Made by a program: the position numbers and the translations under genes. A stretch of DNA of 64,000 nt from Serinus canaria. Lineage: Eukaryota; Chordata; Aves; Passeriformes; Fringillidae. Below are positions 39,114 through 51,140 of the stretch, one piece after another (positions within the stretch are counted from its first letter, which is position 1; the number at the start of each line of letters is the position of its first letter). The notes beneath the pieces were generated by a model that saw only the letters and a program-made list of their open reading frames with translations, had not been told where the DNA came from and did no database searches. The stretch covers positions 65,071,179-65,135,178 of the forward strand of contig NC_066317.1 in the NCBI RefSeq assembly GCF_022539315.1, given 5' to 3'.

Positions 39114-41921
39114 TGTTAACTGATTGTTGCCCTCTGTTGTTATGAACCTTTACAGTGCATATCCCTCATCTTTATATCGTACTCATTTTTACTCTTGCCT
39201 TGTTTTTTAAACTCCATGAGTTCTGTGCTTAAGAAGAATTTCACATGCCATGAGATACTTAATGAAGATCACAAATCAGATAATTCCTTTACTTAGACAG
39301 CAGCTGGAGACTGGGCAAATCCTGTGTTGTCAGAGCTCTGCATTCCTGGGTTACTAGCTGTCTACCAGAATCTTGCTCTTCTCCATCTGCAGGATTCCTT
39401 GGCATCTTCTGAATAGAAATAATAAATGCATAAATTATCATACATAACTCTATGTCTTAATAGTTACTCTGGTTTAACATATTCCAGTATCTCTGCAAAA
39501 TTTATATGTGTTGTTATGTCCCCTTTCTTCCAATTCTGCTTATTGTTTCAGTATTAATAATGCCATTTCCAGATCTGCATTTCCAGAAATTATTCTCCCT
39601 GGTTTACACTGTAGTACAGAGTGTTTAGAGATGATGAATGAAATGTACAGAGATTGTGAGAAGGGAATTTGAAGAAAGTCACCAACTGAGACAAACAGGG
39701 CAAATTATCATCTCTATTATCACTAGAGCACTCCAAAAATATTAAGGTTTGAATATTGTGTAGAACTATTTTGCAAAGAGGTAAAACACTATGAAGGGCC
39801 CTCTCCCTTCAATAACCAGGGAAAATACTCCTACAAACACAAGCTATTAATAGACAATGGGTTGAAACCCAGTGATTTAGGAGAACTTGCATGCCAGGAT
39901 TGAGTGTGCTGATTTTCATGGCTGTGATAACCACACTGGGATAACCAACAGGTTTCTTTGCAAGCTGTAAATGTACAGAACACTGAGGTGTGCACAGGAG
40001 CCCCTGGAAGGTATCACAATGTGATTCAACATTTTTCTGTGTATCTCTCGTATGAGATTCAAATTCACATGCTTTATAGGATTTAATTTACAATGCTGGA
40101 AAAGAGGAAAATAAGTAACACCAGAGAGAATGAGAAAGGTGGGAAAGAAAAGATGTTTCAGATGATGGAAAAAGTTTCCAGCTGCATCTGAATGACCTTG
40201 GAGGGTAAAGCCACAACTCTATCAGCACATTTTCATGGACTGGACTGCAAACTGATGATCAGGTGTACAAACTACAGGTCACATCATGATGGTTGACTGG
40301 GAATGTTCTGGTGTGACTGATAACCCCGGCTGCTTTGATTGACCTCACACATTAGCACAGGTAAGAACATTTATCCAGAGTCAGAGGTGAAATGAAGCAA
40401 TTCCCCTGCTCACTCTGCTGTGCTCTAAATCTCAAATTACAAATTTCAAGTAATTCTGAAAAATAGGAATTTGGAGAATTTATAGTAATTTTTTCTTTGC
40501 AACATCTGTGATAACTTAAGATGCCCAGTAAGATTTTGAAGTTGAAATCCTGTTAGAATCAGAGCATATTTGAACATCCAGACTCCAAAAAGAAAACAGG
40601 TGTTCAGGTGCCCTTATGTGCAAAATTTAGGCACACTGAGTGCTTCAGATGTAACCCTAAAGTCTTCCCCTAAACATTTTGACTGATACTGTCAGCTACA
40701 TTTCTAACAACAGCCTTTCTACCAAGCAATAAAATCAAACTGAAGCCTAGGTTCAGGGGTGAACTACTGTTCTGAGCAGAGATCCAGTGGCAAATTCCTA
40801 CGCAGACCAGCGGGGATGCAAAGGTACAGCTGGCTTCCCCTGATATCCCAGGGGCTGGAGAATAATCTTTTACAAAAGAATAAAAATCCTGGGCTCTGGT
40901 AACTTTTTCCACATATGTATGTCATACAGATTGACATGTCTCTAGACTTTAGATGAACATTTAATTAAGATGCTTCAGTTGCTGGGCTCTCTCTACTCTA
41001 CATTTCAGGAGGTGCAAAATTGCAAACACAGACCCATATTTAGACTTTCCTTGGTGTTAATTAGGAGGGCTCCCCATATGTTGACTGGTTCACGCCCTGT
41101 CTTAAGTGGTCTGTGAAGTGCATGGCCTGAAGCCCCCAAATCACAGGTCTCTTTCTAGAAATTAAGTATTTCAGGCTGAGCATCTCTAAGTGTCTGACCT
41201 TTTTCAATCTAAATCTTTTATTAGTTCTAGCTCTGAACCTCCAAATACACCAGAACATTTGATAATTAGAGTCAGGGTCCATCCCTGTGAAGAGCCACAT
41301 CTGCACCTCTGCAAGACCAACAGAGAATAAGGGCCTGGTTGAGGCATCTGTCAGTGGCAGAATCTGACACCCAGATGTTAGACATTTGTGATGAGCCCCC
41401 AATTTTAACTACAGGGCTTTAAAATGTCAATTTTGAACAACTAGGTCTAGCCACTGCTGACACAGGGGAGCATGGAGCTCTAGGACTGAGATAAATAGGG
41501 TAGAAGAATCCAGTCCTCTCTGCTCTCTCCCAGCAGAGCCCAAATCCTGCCTTGGGCACCCTGGCCAGATCTAGCTGCTGTGTGGAGACATTCCTAACAA
41601 TCCCACAGCAGATCCCAACAAAAAGACAAATGGAGGTTAAGGCAGTTCCCCACCCTCCCATTCTTTGATGCTGTCCCCTCCCCACGCACCCACACCAACC
41701 CTTGATGCAAATGGGTCAAGACTCACTCTCTATATGGGGCAATGAATGCTATTTTTAATTTTTGAAAGTTAAACCATCTCTGAAGCTGGATTAGTGGTGG
41801 AAGATCCCCCTAAACTACAGGCACGTAAACTGAGGGTGGACAGCTGCTCTGAAGTTCCTGGCTGGGAACCCAAGCCCTAAACACACTGGATGCACATACA
41901 TGGCTTCTTGGCTGCCCCTTT

Positions 41922-41945
41922 TGTGCCATCTGTCATGATGGCACA
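41922..41945. repeat. Short perfect hairpin, 9-bp stem
   Basis: TGTGCCATC at 41922-41930 pairs with GATGGCACA at 41937-41945 across the 6-nt loop 'tgtcat'. Length and pairing are read directly. No terminator or RNA-gene context is visible. Confidence 0.6.
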
Positions 41946-44419
41946 CTGCCTGCTTAGGAGTTGGTCAGATCTTTGCCCTTGGGTAATGTACCAGGCAAGG
42001 ATGGATGTATAAGGACAGCCTGCACGTGGGGCAAGAGATCTCTTGCCCAGGAAAGGTCTTCTCCTGCTCTGCCTGAACCTTGCAGCTTGGTGTGGTTGTA
42101 CATCCTCACCCTCCAGGTACACCTGTTTGATTATTGCCCTCCTAATAAATGAGGGAGCCAAGGAGATGAAAAGGGGCCTGGAAAGTTCTGGCTGTCAACA
42201 ATGAGCCAGGTTGTATTACAGAACATTCCTGAAATACAAGCAGTCACCAATGGGGCATCACCAGGATGGTCCCACCCACTGCAACTCTGCATAACAGGCA
42301 ACAGGACCAGGGGACAAATCAAATTTCAAAGGATTGCACACATCTGAGCCCAAGATACCACTTGTACATTTGCCTCAAGAAGAGAGCCAAGGGACACAGC
42401 CCTTCCTGATCTTTAATAGGGTACACAGTGCCCTTTCACATGGGAGCACGACAGAGTAAACATGACAGTGAAAAGTGGGGATTTTATTATGTTCCTTTCA
42501 GATACATTAATTTCCTTTTCTGTAATCTGGGAGAACCCACTTAATTTGAAGACTGAGGGCTTTATGGGCTTCTCTTTCCCCTTGCCCAAATAATTCTTTC
42601 CCCAGAAGCAAAGATCTCAAGTTTGTAAGACAAGTAATTTTTGGTTTGATGCTGAAATATGCATGCAGTGATCTGCCTTTGTATTTGTAACACTCAGAGA
42701 CCTCAGCTGAGCTCTAAGCCCTGGTCACTCTTCAGGACATCTTCTGTCCTGAGATGCATAAAATATAAAAACATCATATGGACGAAGGCAAAATAGTAAT
42801 ATTATCCTGCAACTGACTACCAAGAAATGGATAAATGTGCTCACAATGGAAAGTTTTATTTTGGCAAAGCAAATTAGATATCAATGAGATAAGTCTTCCT
42901 TTCTTAGAATCTCCTCAAATACATTTGCACCACCTCAGGCTGGCAAAAATGCTGCTTTTGCTGCTTTTCTCTCTAAACCTTTCCCAGCACCTCATGATTA
43001 TATTTCAAGTTGATCTTCTCAGTTCAGCAAAAGCCTAAGGAAAAAAAACTGTTTTGATGTCTCCTGGGAAGTCGTCATCAGGGAAACGACCCCCCAAGAT
43101 CCAAGATCCTGGTTCAGGAGAGCAGGACCATGTTGGACCCCGTGAGGGTGCTACAACCCCTCACCCACTCCACTCTCCCAGTAAATCTGCACCTATTTCC
43201 ACACTGCCCAGCAGCCTCCAAGCCCTGTGTGAGCTCCAGTGCCCAAATGGCCCCAGCAGGTTGGTGCACGCAGCTCCTGCACCCCACGGGCAGGCGGCTG
43301 GCAGCCCTTCAGAGGCCATTCCTGCCCGATGATACACATGTCCCCAAGGGTAGGGCTTGGAAGGGCAGCTGAAGGTCTGGATCCCACTGAAATCCTATAG
43401 TCTCCTTGTCCCCCCAGGCTTCTACATAAATTGGGAATAACAGGAAATCTCTAGCTTAGAGGAGTGCTGTGAGGCTCTTGGAGGCTGATGTAATTGCATC
43501 TATTTATGTGCTTCAGGTGGACGGATCTGATGTATTACCCACCACGGCCCTCTCGCAGTCCAAACCAGCCTCCAGCCTGTGCACACTTTGCTGGAGCCTG
43601 TCCCATCACTAACAGCTATTTAGAGTGCACTTTGAGACTCTCTGGTGGAGCCTCTATCGTTCTGCCACCAGCCTGAGACAACATTTAAATGAAAGCACAC
43701 ATTTTTCTCACCACCAGCAGCGAGGAGCCCTTGGTGTGAACTCCTGTCTCTGAGGTTGTGGGGCAGGGTGCTGTCCCAGACCTCTGAGTCTGGCTGAGCC
43801 CCAGGAGCCAGGAGTGGACAACATGTGCAGTTTCTGACTGTAGGCCATTTCCCTCACTCTAATTAAGTCTGACAAGCCCAGTTTCTCCTTACGCATTGAG
43901 CTCATGTGTTCCCATATGAGAAAATTTTATTCCAGCTGCCATTGTATAGTCAGAAGTATTATAGGTTCTTCCTTGCCAGGTAGTGTTTTTTCTCTAATTG
44001 GATCCATAAGAATGCCCTTACCTCTGAGATGAGTCAGACTTTTGCCAAGTCTAATGTCTGCAGAGGGGGTCTAACCTCATTTATACCTTACAAAGTCATG
44101 CTTTTAATCCAGCAAAATTATTTTATCATTGTGTTCTTTGGAGGAGTGATATGAGGTGGAAGCCACCGAGGTGACCTCATAACTCTTAAGTAGTTAATGA
44201 CATGAACTCCCCAGAGAAATCTTCCTTCACTGTTGTGTCTGCTGTAAAATGCTGGTCTTAACAGGTGCCTAAACAGCAGTGGGTGCACACCTTGCTGGTG
44301 AAACAGACAGAGAAATATGCCTGTTGTGTGCAGGCTGGCAGGATTTCGCTGTAGGTGAGATGTCTGGCTGTCCAGCACGTTCCAAGTTTAGCTGGTTGTG
44401 CTCAGAGTGCCCTTCTTAC

Positions 44420-44421
44420 AT

Positions 44422-44478
<57 letters not shown>

Positions 44479-44483
44479 TACAT
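44420..44483. repeat. (TA)n microsatellite with TG interruptions
   Basis: TG/TA units at 44421-44430 are followed by about 14 TA units, a single TG, and about ten further TA units ending in catac. The tract is self-complementary and could extrude as a cruciform. The open frames across it (alternating Tyr-Ile) are artefacts. Confidence 0.96.
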
Positions 44484-46734
44484 ACAGACACTTTGGTGCC
44501 CATCAAACCATCCTTATCTTCTCACAAAACGTGCCAAGGAGTTCAAAATAGATCTATCTCTGCTTCTCAGTCTTTCAGTGTCCTTAGGCACAAGGAATAT
44601 TCATGTAAAGGACACCTCCTTCCCTGTGGTGGTGCCTCTCTATGTCTTGACCACTGTGAAACGTATCATGAGGTGAAATCTGAGGTCAGACTTCCAAGTC
44701 CTCACAAAAATCATGTCTCCAGACTTCAGCTGCACACACAGACAGCAACTGAGCCAGGGCTGGAGCATCTCACTTTTGCACTTAAGACTACAGGGAGTTT
44801 CCTATTCATTTTGTGGAGTGAAGTCAAGAGCACAGATACTTCTTTTCCAAAATGCCTTCTGCTTGTTAAATCATATTTCTGTTGGCAGCTGAGAGCCTTT
44901 GACCTCTCTGAGCAACAAGTTCTTTCCAGAAGAAAGTTTATATCTAGACTGGCTAGTTCATTACCACACAAAGATCACTTCTTTGCTAAGAGTGGGTAGA
45001 GCATGGTTAAAAACAAAGGAAATTGGTCCATTTTGGGCAGGAAATAATGGAAATTCAGCAGAATGAAGTCACTGAAACGCTGCTGCATACAGTGATGTGA
45101 GACAGGAAAGGCACAACACAAAGCTGCAATGTGATGCTGCCAGGTAATTGCCAGGGCTGAAAACACTCCTGAACCAAAGATCCAGGGAATCCAAGGCTAA
45201 GGGCTGCCAGTGCTGTCTGAACCCTTTCTCAAAGATTTAAATGCCAAACAGACCTAGGAAAGCTTTTTGAGTTAATGTAGGTTTGAGGAACTCTACCCTA
45301 CAGAACACAATTGCCACACAATATGCTACAATTTCAGGCTGACTATTGGGATGACACAGAAAGAAAGGGAAGAAACACAGGGATATGTCCATGATGTCTG
45401 CCTTACACAATACCTTCCAGAAGAAAGGCCAAGATTTCTAACTTCTTGGATACACTCACCCAAAAACTTGCCAAAGCTTTTCATTCTCTGTGCTGTGAAC
45501 AGGAATAAGGTAATGGTAACGGGAGGTGAAATTCAATTAGGTGGAACAAAAGGGACTTTTTATGGATTTTCCATCATAAATCCTTTACTCAGATTTTTTT
45601 TTTTGGTGGGGGGTGGGAAATCATACTGTTTAAAGAAATGAGGCATAACTTATAAACCAGTAACGGTGATTAAATAAACATAAATCTGCACTTAGTGAAA
45701 ATCTGGTGCAAGTGCAATAGCAGCACAATCTGCCATTGTGCTTTTGCCAGGAAGACTGCTTAAAATTGATGGGTAAAAAACTGCTCTTTCTTAGGCATCT
45801 TCTAGGCACCAGATGGATGCCAAATGGCATTTGGGATTTTAAATCACTGTCTATGTACTAAGTTCAATGAATCTCAAGTGAGGGACCACTTCCATTCCTT
45901 AGAACTTCTGCACTTAATTCATGCTGACTTCCATCTCTTCCTGACCCAATATGATAAAGGACTACAAGGCATAAATCTGGGCTTTGTCCATTGACACTGA
46001 GGATGGACTTAAATCCTACTGATGTCAGGGCAGTTGCTGTAAATTTAGACCCTGAATATTCTCTTCATGATATTATTTTCAATTTTTCCCTGGCACATCT
46101 CAAAACCTTGTAACTACATAAATATTGTCACACTGATGCTTTTATGCCACTGTATAAATCAGTGGTGCTTCTGCTTCATCTGTTTTCCTCCATCCTCACA
46201 AACCTCAAATAGCAAAATGAGGAAAGTGAGCATGCAGTACCCAATATGCCTGTTTTCTTTCCTTATCCTTGGGTTATAGGTCCAGAAAGATCAGGGTCAT
46301 GATCCCACCAAAAACTTCTGGTAGGTGACCCAACTTTACCTGGTGCTGTGGCCAAAGGCAACATGGGATGTCTGAAGGATTTGGGCCTGCCAGCACTGGA
46401 GAGTTTTCTGCCCTCCCTTTGAGTGGGCCCCTACTGGACCAAGGAGGAGGTTGAAACCATCATGTCCTACATCTCACCATCCAGTTTCACATTACTCCAA
46501 TACCAGTGATGCTTCTCAAAAAACCTTTGTCAAAGCCATGGCCTCTATGCCCCTCTCTGGAGCCTTCATAACCTTTGGGTTATGCATTTTCTGCTGCACC
46601 CCAGCCAAAGAAATGGTTCATTGCTCAGCATCTTTTGCACAAACAAGGTCTGCCAGATCCCCTGGCACTGCAGCCAGACATGGAAGTGATAGAAACACTG
46701 GGTCTGTTTCTTCAGGTGGTGGATGAGCTGGAGC

Positions 46735-46799
46735 CATGGCCCCCAAGAGGCATGCAGAGATGTCCTTTCCAACTCAAGATATTCCATGATTCTATGCTT
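46735..46799 (+). repeat. CR1 LINE 3' terminus (plus orientation)
   Basis: The final segment 'gatgtcctttccaactcaag' leads into 'atattccatgattctatgct', the typical CR1 end. The bases before it (tgagctggagccatggcccc) are weaker, so the 5' limit is approximate and may lie earlier, near 46680. Confidence 0.8.
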
Positions 46800-49700
46800 A
46801 TCTCTATGCTGGGTCCTATCTCCCTCAGGAGAAAAGAAAATCAGTCCTGCACTGATTAGTTAGCTTAAATTTCTCTTCCCTGAAGAAGAGAATATGGCAA
46901 CAAGAATGACTGTCTTCTTGTAGGGTCCAAATCCCTCAGGAAGAGCAGCTTTTGGACACAAAAATAACACATATGCTTTATTACAGAAAATCACATCCCA
47001 CCCACTTCAGAAGAGAGAATCACATATTTTTCCTTTCCTCCAAAAGCCCACAGCAACCCAGGCCTTGGAGGAAGAGGATGTGGCAATACAATCACCCATC
47101 ATCAGGAGCAGTCACTGGTCCTGCCCCCAGACATGTTGGTGAGAGCTCAGAGAGTGGCCCATGGCAAAGTGTGCAATTTAAAACCCATCCAGTTACATTC
47201 TTGGAAACATTCTCCCCCAAGTCAAACCAAGAAAAATATCTGTTCTAAACACCAATAAAAGGCACAAGGAATTGCTTCACTCTTCTATGGCTCCAGGGTT
47301 CCAGCGTGGCCAAATGAAGAGAGAGGCATGGGAAGGGCAGGATGCAAAACTGCAGCCCTTATTGTCACCTCAGAGGAGGTTTGGGGGTCCTTGGGTTCAA
47401 GGAGGAGGTCACAGCATCAGAGCTGTCCTCAGCATATCACCTATAAAGATGGCAAGCTGATTTCACACAGGACTCAATCTCGTTCTTAGTGAAATCAGTG
47501 TCAGGGCTTCTGCTGCCTCTCACTGAACGAAGGCTGACGCAGTGACCCCAGAGTACAACAGGACATCAGTGTGTCCCCAGTGTCCAGCTGTCCTCACAGC
47601 AGCACAGCTGTGCACTGGTGACACGGTGACTCCACCACAGATACAATTATACACCCAGATATTCACAGGTGTTGGGTCTGCAAAAAATTGGTTTTAAACG
47701 TGATGATGGAAATGAGCCATGTATCTTTAAGAAGGTGGAGGCTTCTCTTAGAGAAACAATGCTTTGTTTTCATCTTTTCAAAGTGTGAACAAAAGAGTGG
47801 TAGGTTGAATTAATGTTCTTTTTTGCAGGGGTCATTATTTGCAATTTCAAGAACAGAGATCTTAAGACAAAATCAGATTCAACCTGTTCTTTAATCGGCC
47901 TTTCTTAGAATCTCTCTCTTCTTTGTAGACATGTCCACTAGTCCTTAACCTGATTTATGTGATTGGTCAATTGTGAGTTAATGAAGGGGATAAAATGTTT
48001 TCTGGAATGCTGGGGCAATCGACAAATAGCAATGACCAGTAACTGGACCACAGCCAAGACAGGAACTTAATCCCCTGAAGTCCAAGGGTATTGTGAAGTT
48101 GCACTGAAGTGGGAACTGAAAGAAACCAGTTACATCATTCCATTTGCTTCCTTAGATTGGGACAATGCACTCACTACAGAAAGCATATTTGAAGACTAAT
48201 TATACAAGGAGAAAACAAGCTAGGAAGGAATTTCTCTACTTCTAGGCATATGTGGTTTCAAGCTCAGTTTAAAGGGTTTAATCCTCTTTGTTCCTGACAC
48301 CATTTTACTGTTTGATGCATTTGGTGCAGGTTGTTTCTCTCAGAGGTCACATACTCTCATCCCTTAGGGAAGGCTCACCTCTGCCTACCCTAATGATGCA
48401 GAGCAGCTCCCTCACCCTCTGCCAAACATCTCGCCTGAATTCTCAGTGGCAACACACCAGCTGAATGGTTGAGCTGCAAGGATTAAAAAGGTGGGTTTAA
48501 AATGCATGTGTATCCTTTGAGTGTAAAATTTAAATTAGAATACAGAGACACTCTTGCTTGTTCTGCCGTGGATTTCATGTAAAGGTCAGAATTCATCACT
48601 GCTGGAGCCCCACTGAGTGGAGCAGGGATGAACTTCAGTAAAGCCAAAGTTTGTCAGCCTGGCTGTTTCTGGATTTGAGCACACACCTCAGGACACGTGG
48701 GGGAGAAGGGGGACAGAGGATATTTCGTTGGTCAGTGTTTGAAAAGTTGACACAATGCACAGGAAGCCCTGATCAAAGCTCAGAAGCTCAACAACACAGC
48801 AAGAACTGAAGCACAGCCCCTGCAAGACAACCCAGATGTGAGCTACCACACCTTTGATGGGAGGACCATGGGGAGCCCCTTAGTGATAGCAAGAGGACAA
48901 AGGGGACACTAAAATATCCCCTCTGCCTGTGGTGGCTGTCACCAGCACTGAGGAGCTGGCCAGGAGCAGAGGGAAGACACCTACTTTGTCCTCAACCTCT
49001 GGTTTGTAGAAGTTAGAGCAGTTTCCCAGTGAGTTACACTTTATATGTCCATACAAAGAGGTGTGTTGATTCAGTCCTTGTACTTAGAGTGTGCAACACA
49101 TCTCCAGAGGGGATTTTGGGGATGCTGCAGGATGACCCCTTCAATATCCAGTTAACAACCAGATGTTCAGTAATGTTTGCTCAAATACACATCATCTCAG
49201 ATCTTAGATCTTGCTAGAATGAAAAAAAAAAACCTACAAACAAACTGAAGTGACAGAAAGTCTTCATGGACTTCCAAGCTAACACCCTTCCATGTGTTTC
49301 TGTGCTGCTTAGGATCATTTTTCCTTCAATGACTGGCTAATTTTTTTACCATTTTAAGGATATTTTTTCCAACAAGAGGCCCTGGAGAGCCCATGTTGCA
49401 CATGCAGGTGGATTGTGAGCTCTCTGGGGAGGGGACTGAGGTTTATTTGCCTCATTTGCACCTCAGACAGTGGGTCCTGATTTCACTGCTACGACTAATT
49501 CATGTAATTGATGGGCAAATAATTGAACAGCTTAAAATGCCTGGGGAGGCCCAGGAGAAGGTTCATGTGGAGCCACTCCTTCCCTTACAGGAACAGTTGG
49601 GGTTTGTAATGATGTGAGTGTTGAAGGGAGCAGGAGATGATGCTTGTAGTAATGAGATTTCCAGAGTCAGAGGCCAATGGGGAATTATAAAGGAGAATGA

Positions 49701-50883
49701 AGTGAGACATGAAGAGTGAGAAGAGACTAATTAGTGGTATGAAACATCCTCTTGAGACACTTTAATAAGCCAAAAACCTCATCTATGTAAGAACTGTGTT
49801 AATAACCCATGGCAAAGCACTGGACAGGCCAGCACCAAGCTCTGCATCCAAATGTAGGAGCTCTTGGCCAGTCCTGGTGACTCTTGGTCAGTCTCTTCTC
49901 TCTGTCTGGCTCTGACCTGAACTTGTGGTCAACTCACCACTGTAAACTGAGTCAGGTTCCTCTTCCATATCCCCCTTGCTCCTCAGCACCAGTTCCTTTA
50001 TGCCTTGCTCTGTGTGTTGCTTCAACAATTTCACTTCTTCATTAGCATTTCAGCAAGCTAATTGCTGTTCTCCCACGAGCTGGCTGGACAACTGCATGGG
50101 CCAGGCAGCTGCATCTCTCTTGTGCTCAGGGATTTGTTGATTAAAACAGTTACCTCATCCAGTGTGACCCTAGGAGCCCCAGCTTCCCTTGCTGCTGATG
50201 AGAAGCACATGTCGGTGGGTCTGCAGCATTTCACAGCAGAGCTCATCCACAAGACAAGGGGATGGACAAGCAGCAGGAGGGTGCTGGCAGTGCAAACTCC
50301 TCCTTGCTGTGGGTTCAGGACAGATCCATGGAGACTGATGGCAATCAGCATCATAGAAAACACTGCCAGTAGCCCAGGATCCCATTTTAGTCAAAAGTAA
50401 TCAATAGATGTTTTCAGAAGACAAGATCCTTCTAGAGAAAGACTGAAAAGGATGGTGCTGGCTGGGTGAGGTCTGGGAGGTTAAGAAGAGATGGTATTTA
50501 GCTCTAATTTCTAAAACAGACTTACAAGAATTATTGTAGAAATGCCTTGGGGAGAAATAGAAATAAAACCTCTTCTCATCAGGTTTGTGTGTGGTGTACT
50601 GAGAGCATCTGCTTACTTTTTGCATAAATTCAGGGGAGTTCTGTGTGCAAGGTGTATCAGAGGTTTCAGACGTTTTTGTTATTCATCAGCTTTCCAATGC
50701 CCTGAACAAAGCTGGAACTCATTAGGTTACAGCCCAAGGTGCTCAGCCTCATCTCCACTTTTAATCACAGAAAAGGCTTGGAAGAGACCCAGAAAGGTGT
50801 TAATTATTCCTTTGTTGTCAGTCCTTAAATGCTGTATTAAGGTCTAATCTGAATTGAGTTTAAATCAGGGATACAATTGGCCT
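46800..50883. other. Non-coding unique sequence
   Basis: No gene was recognised. A possible LTR-like block (47671-48080) is reported as a finding only. The remaining text is ordinary mixed sequence with open frames below about 115 codons and no domains. Confidence 0.5.
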
Positions 50884-51140
50884 TAAGCTGCACCTGGGGA
50901 GATTTAAGTTAGATAATAGTAAAAATTTACTCATGGGAAGGATTGTCAAGCACTGGAACAGGCTGCCCAGGAAAGTGGTGAAGTCACCAACCTTGTAAGT
51001 GTTCAAAAACCACGTGGATGTAGCACTGGGGACATGGCTTAGTGCTGGCCTTGGAAGTATTAAGTTAATGGTTGGAGCTGATCTTAGAGGTCTTCCCCAA
51101 CCTTAATGACTCTATTAATTGAGTCATTATGATTCTATTT
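50884..51140 (+). repeat. CR1 LINE 3' region (plus orientation)
   Basis: This reads in the sense direction: 'taagctgcacctggggagat' near 50884, 'gttagataatagtaaaaatt', 'ggaacaggctgcccagg' near 50957, 'gtggtgaagtcacca', 'gtggatgtagcactgggga', 'catggcttagtgctggcctt', 'ttaatggttggagctgat', and a decayed gattctattt end near 51140. About 257 bp, 5' truncated. The tail contains a 9-bp inverted repeat at 51104-51129. Confidence 0.95.

Larger units (their letters stand above)
39114..46734. other. Non-coding unique sequence
   Basis: No gene was recognised. The part 43060-43345 is GC-richer and produces overlapping frames without domains. A (TA)n tract lies at 44420-44483, and a weak LTR-like candidate with a small hairpin lies at 41830-42200. 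Confidence 0.5.

Noticed and set aside
44355..44999. 214-codon plus-strand frame
   Set aside because: It runs through the (TA)n tract, which cannot stop in that frame, and the rest has no recognisable domain.
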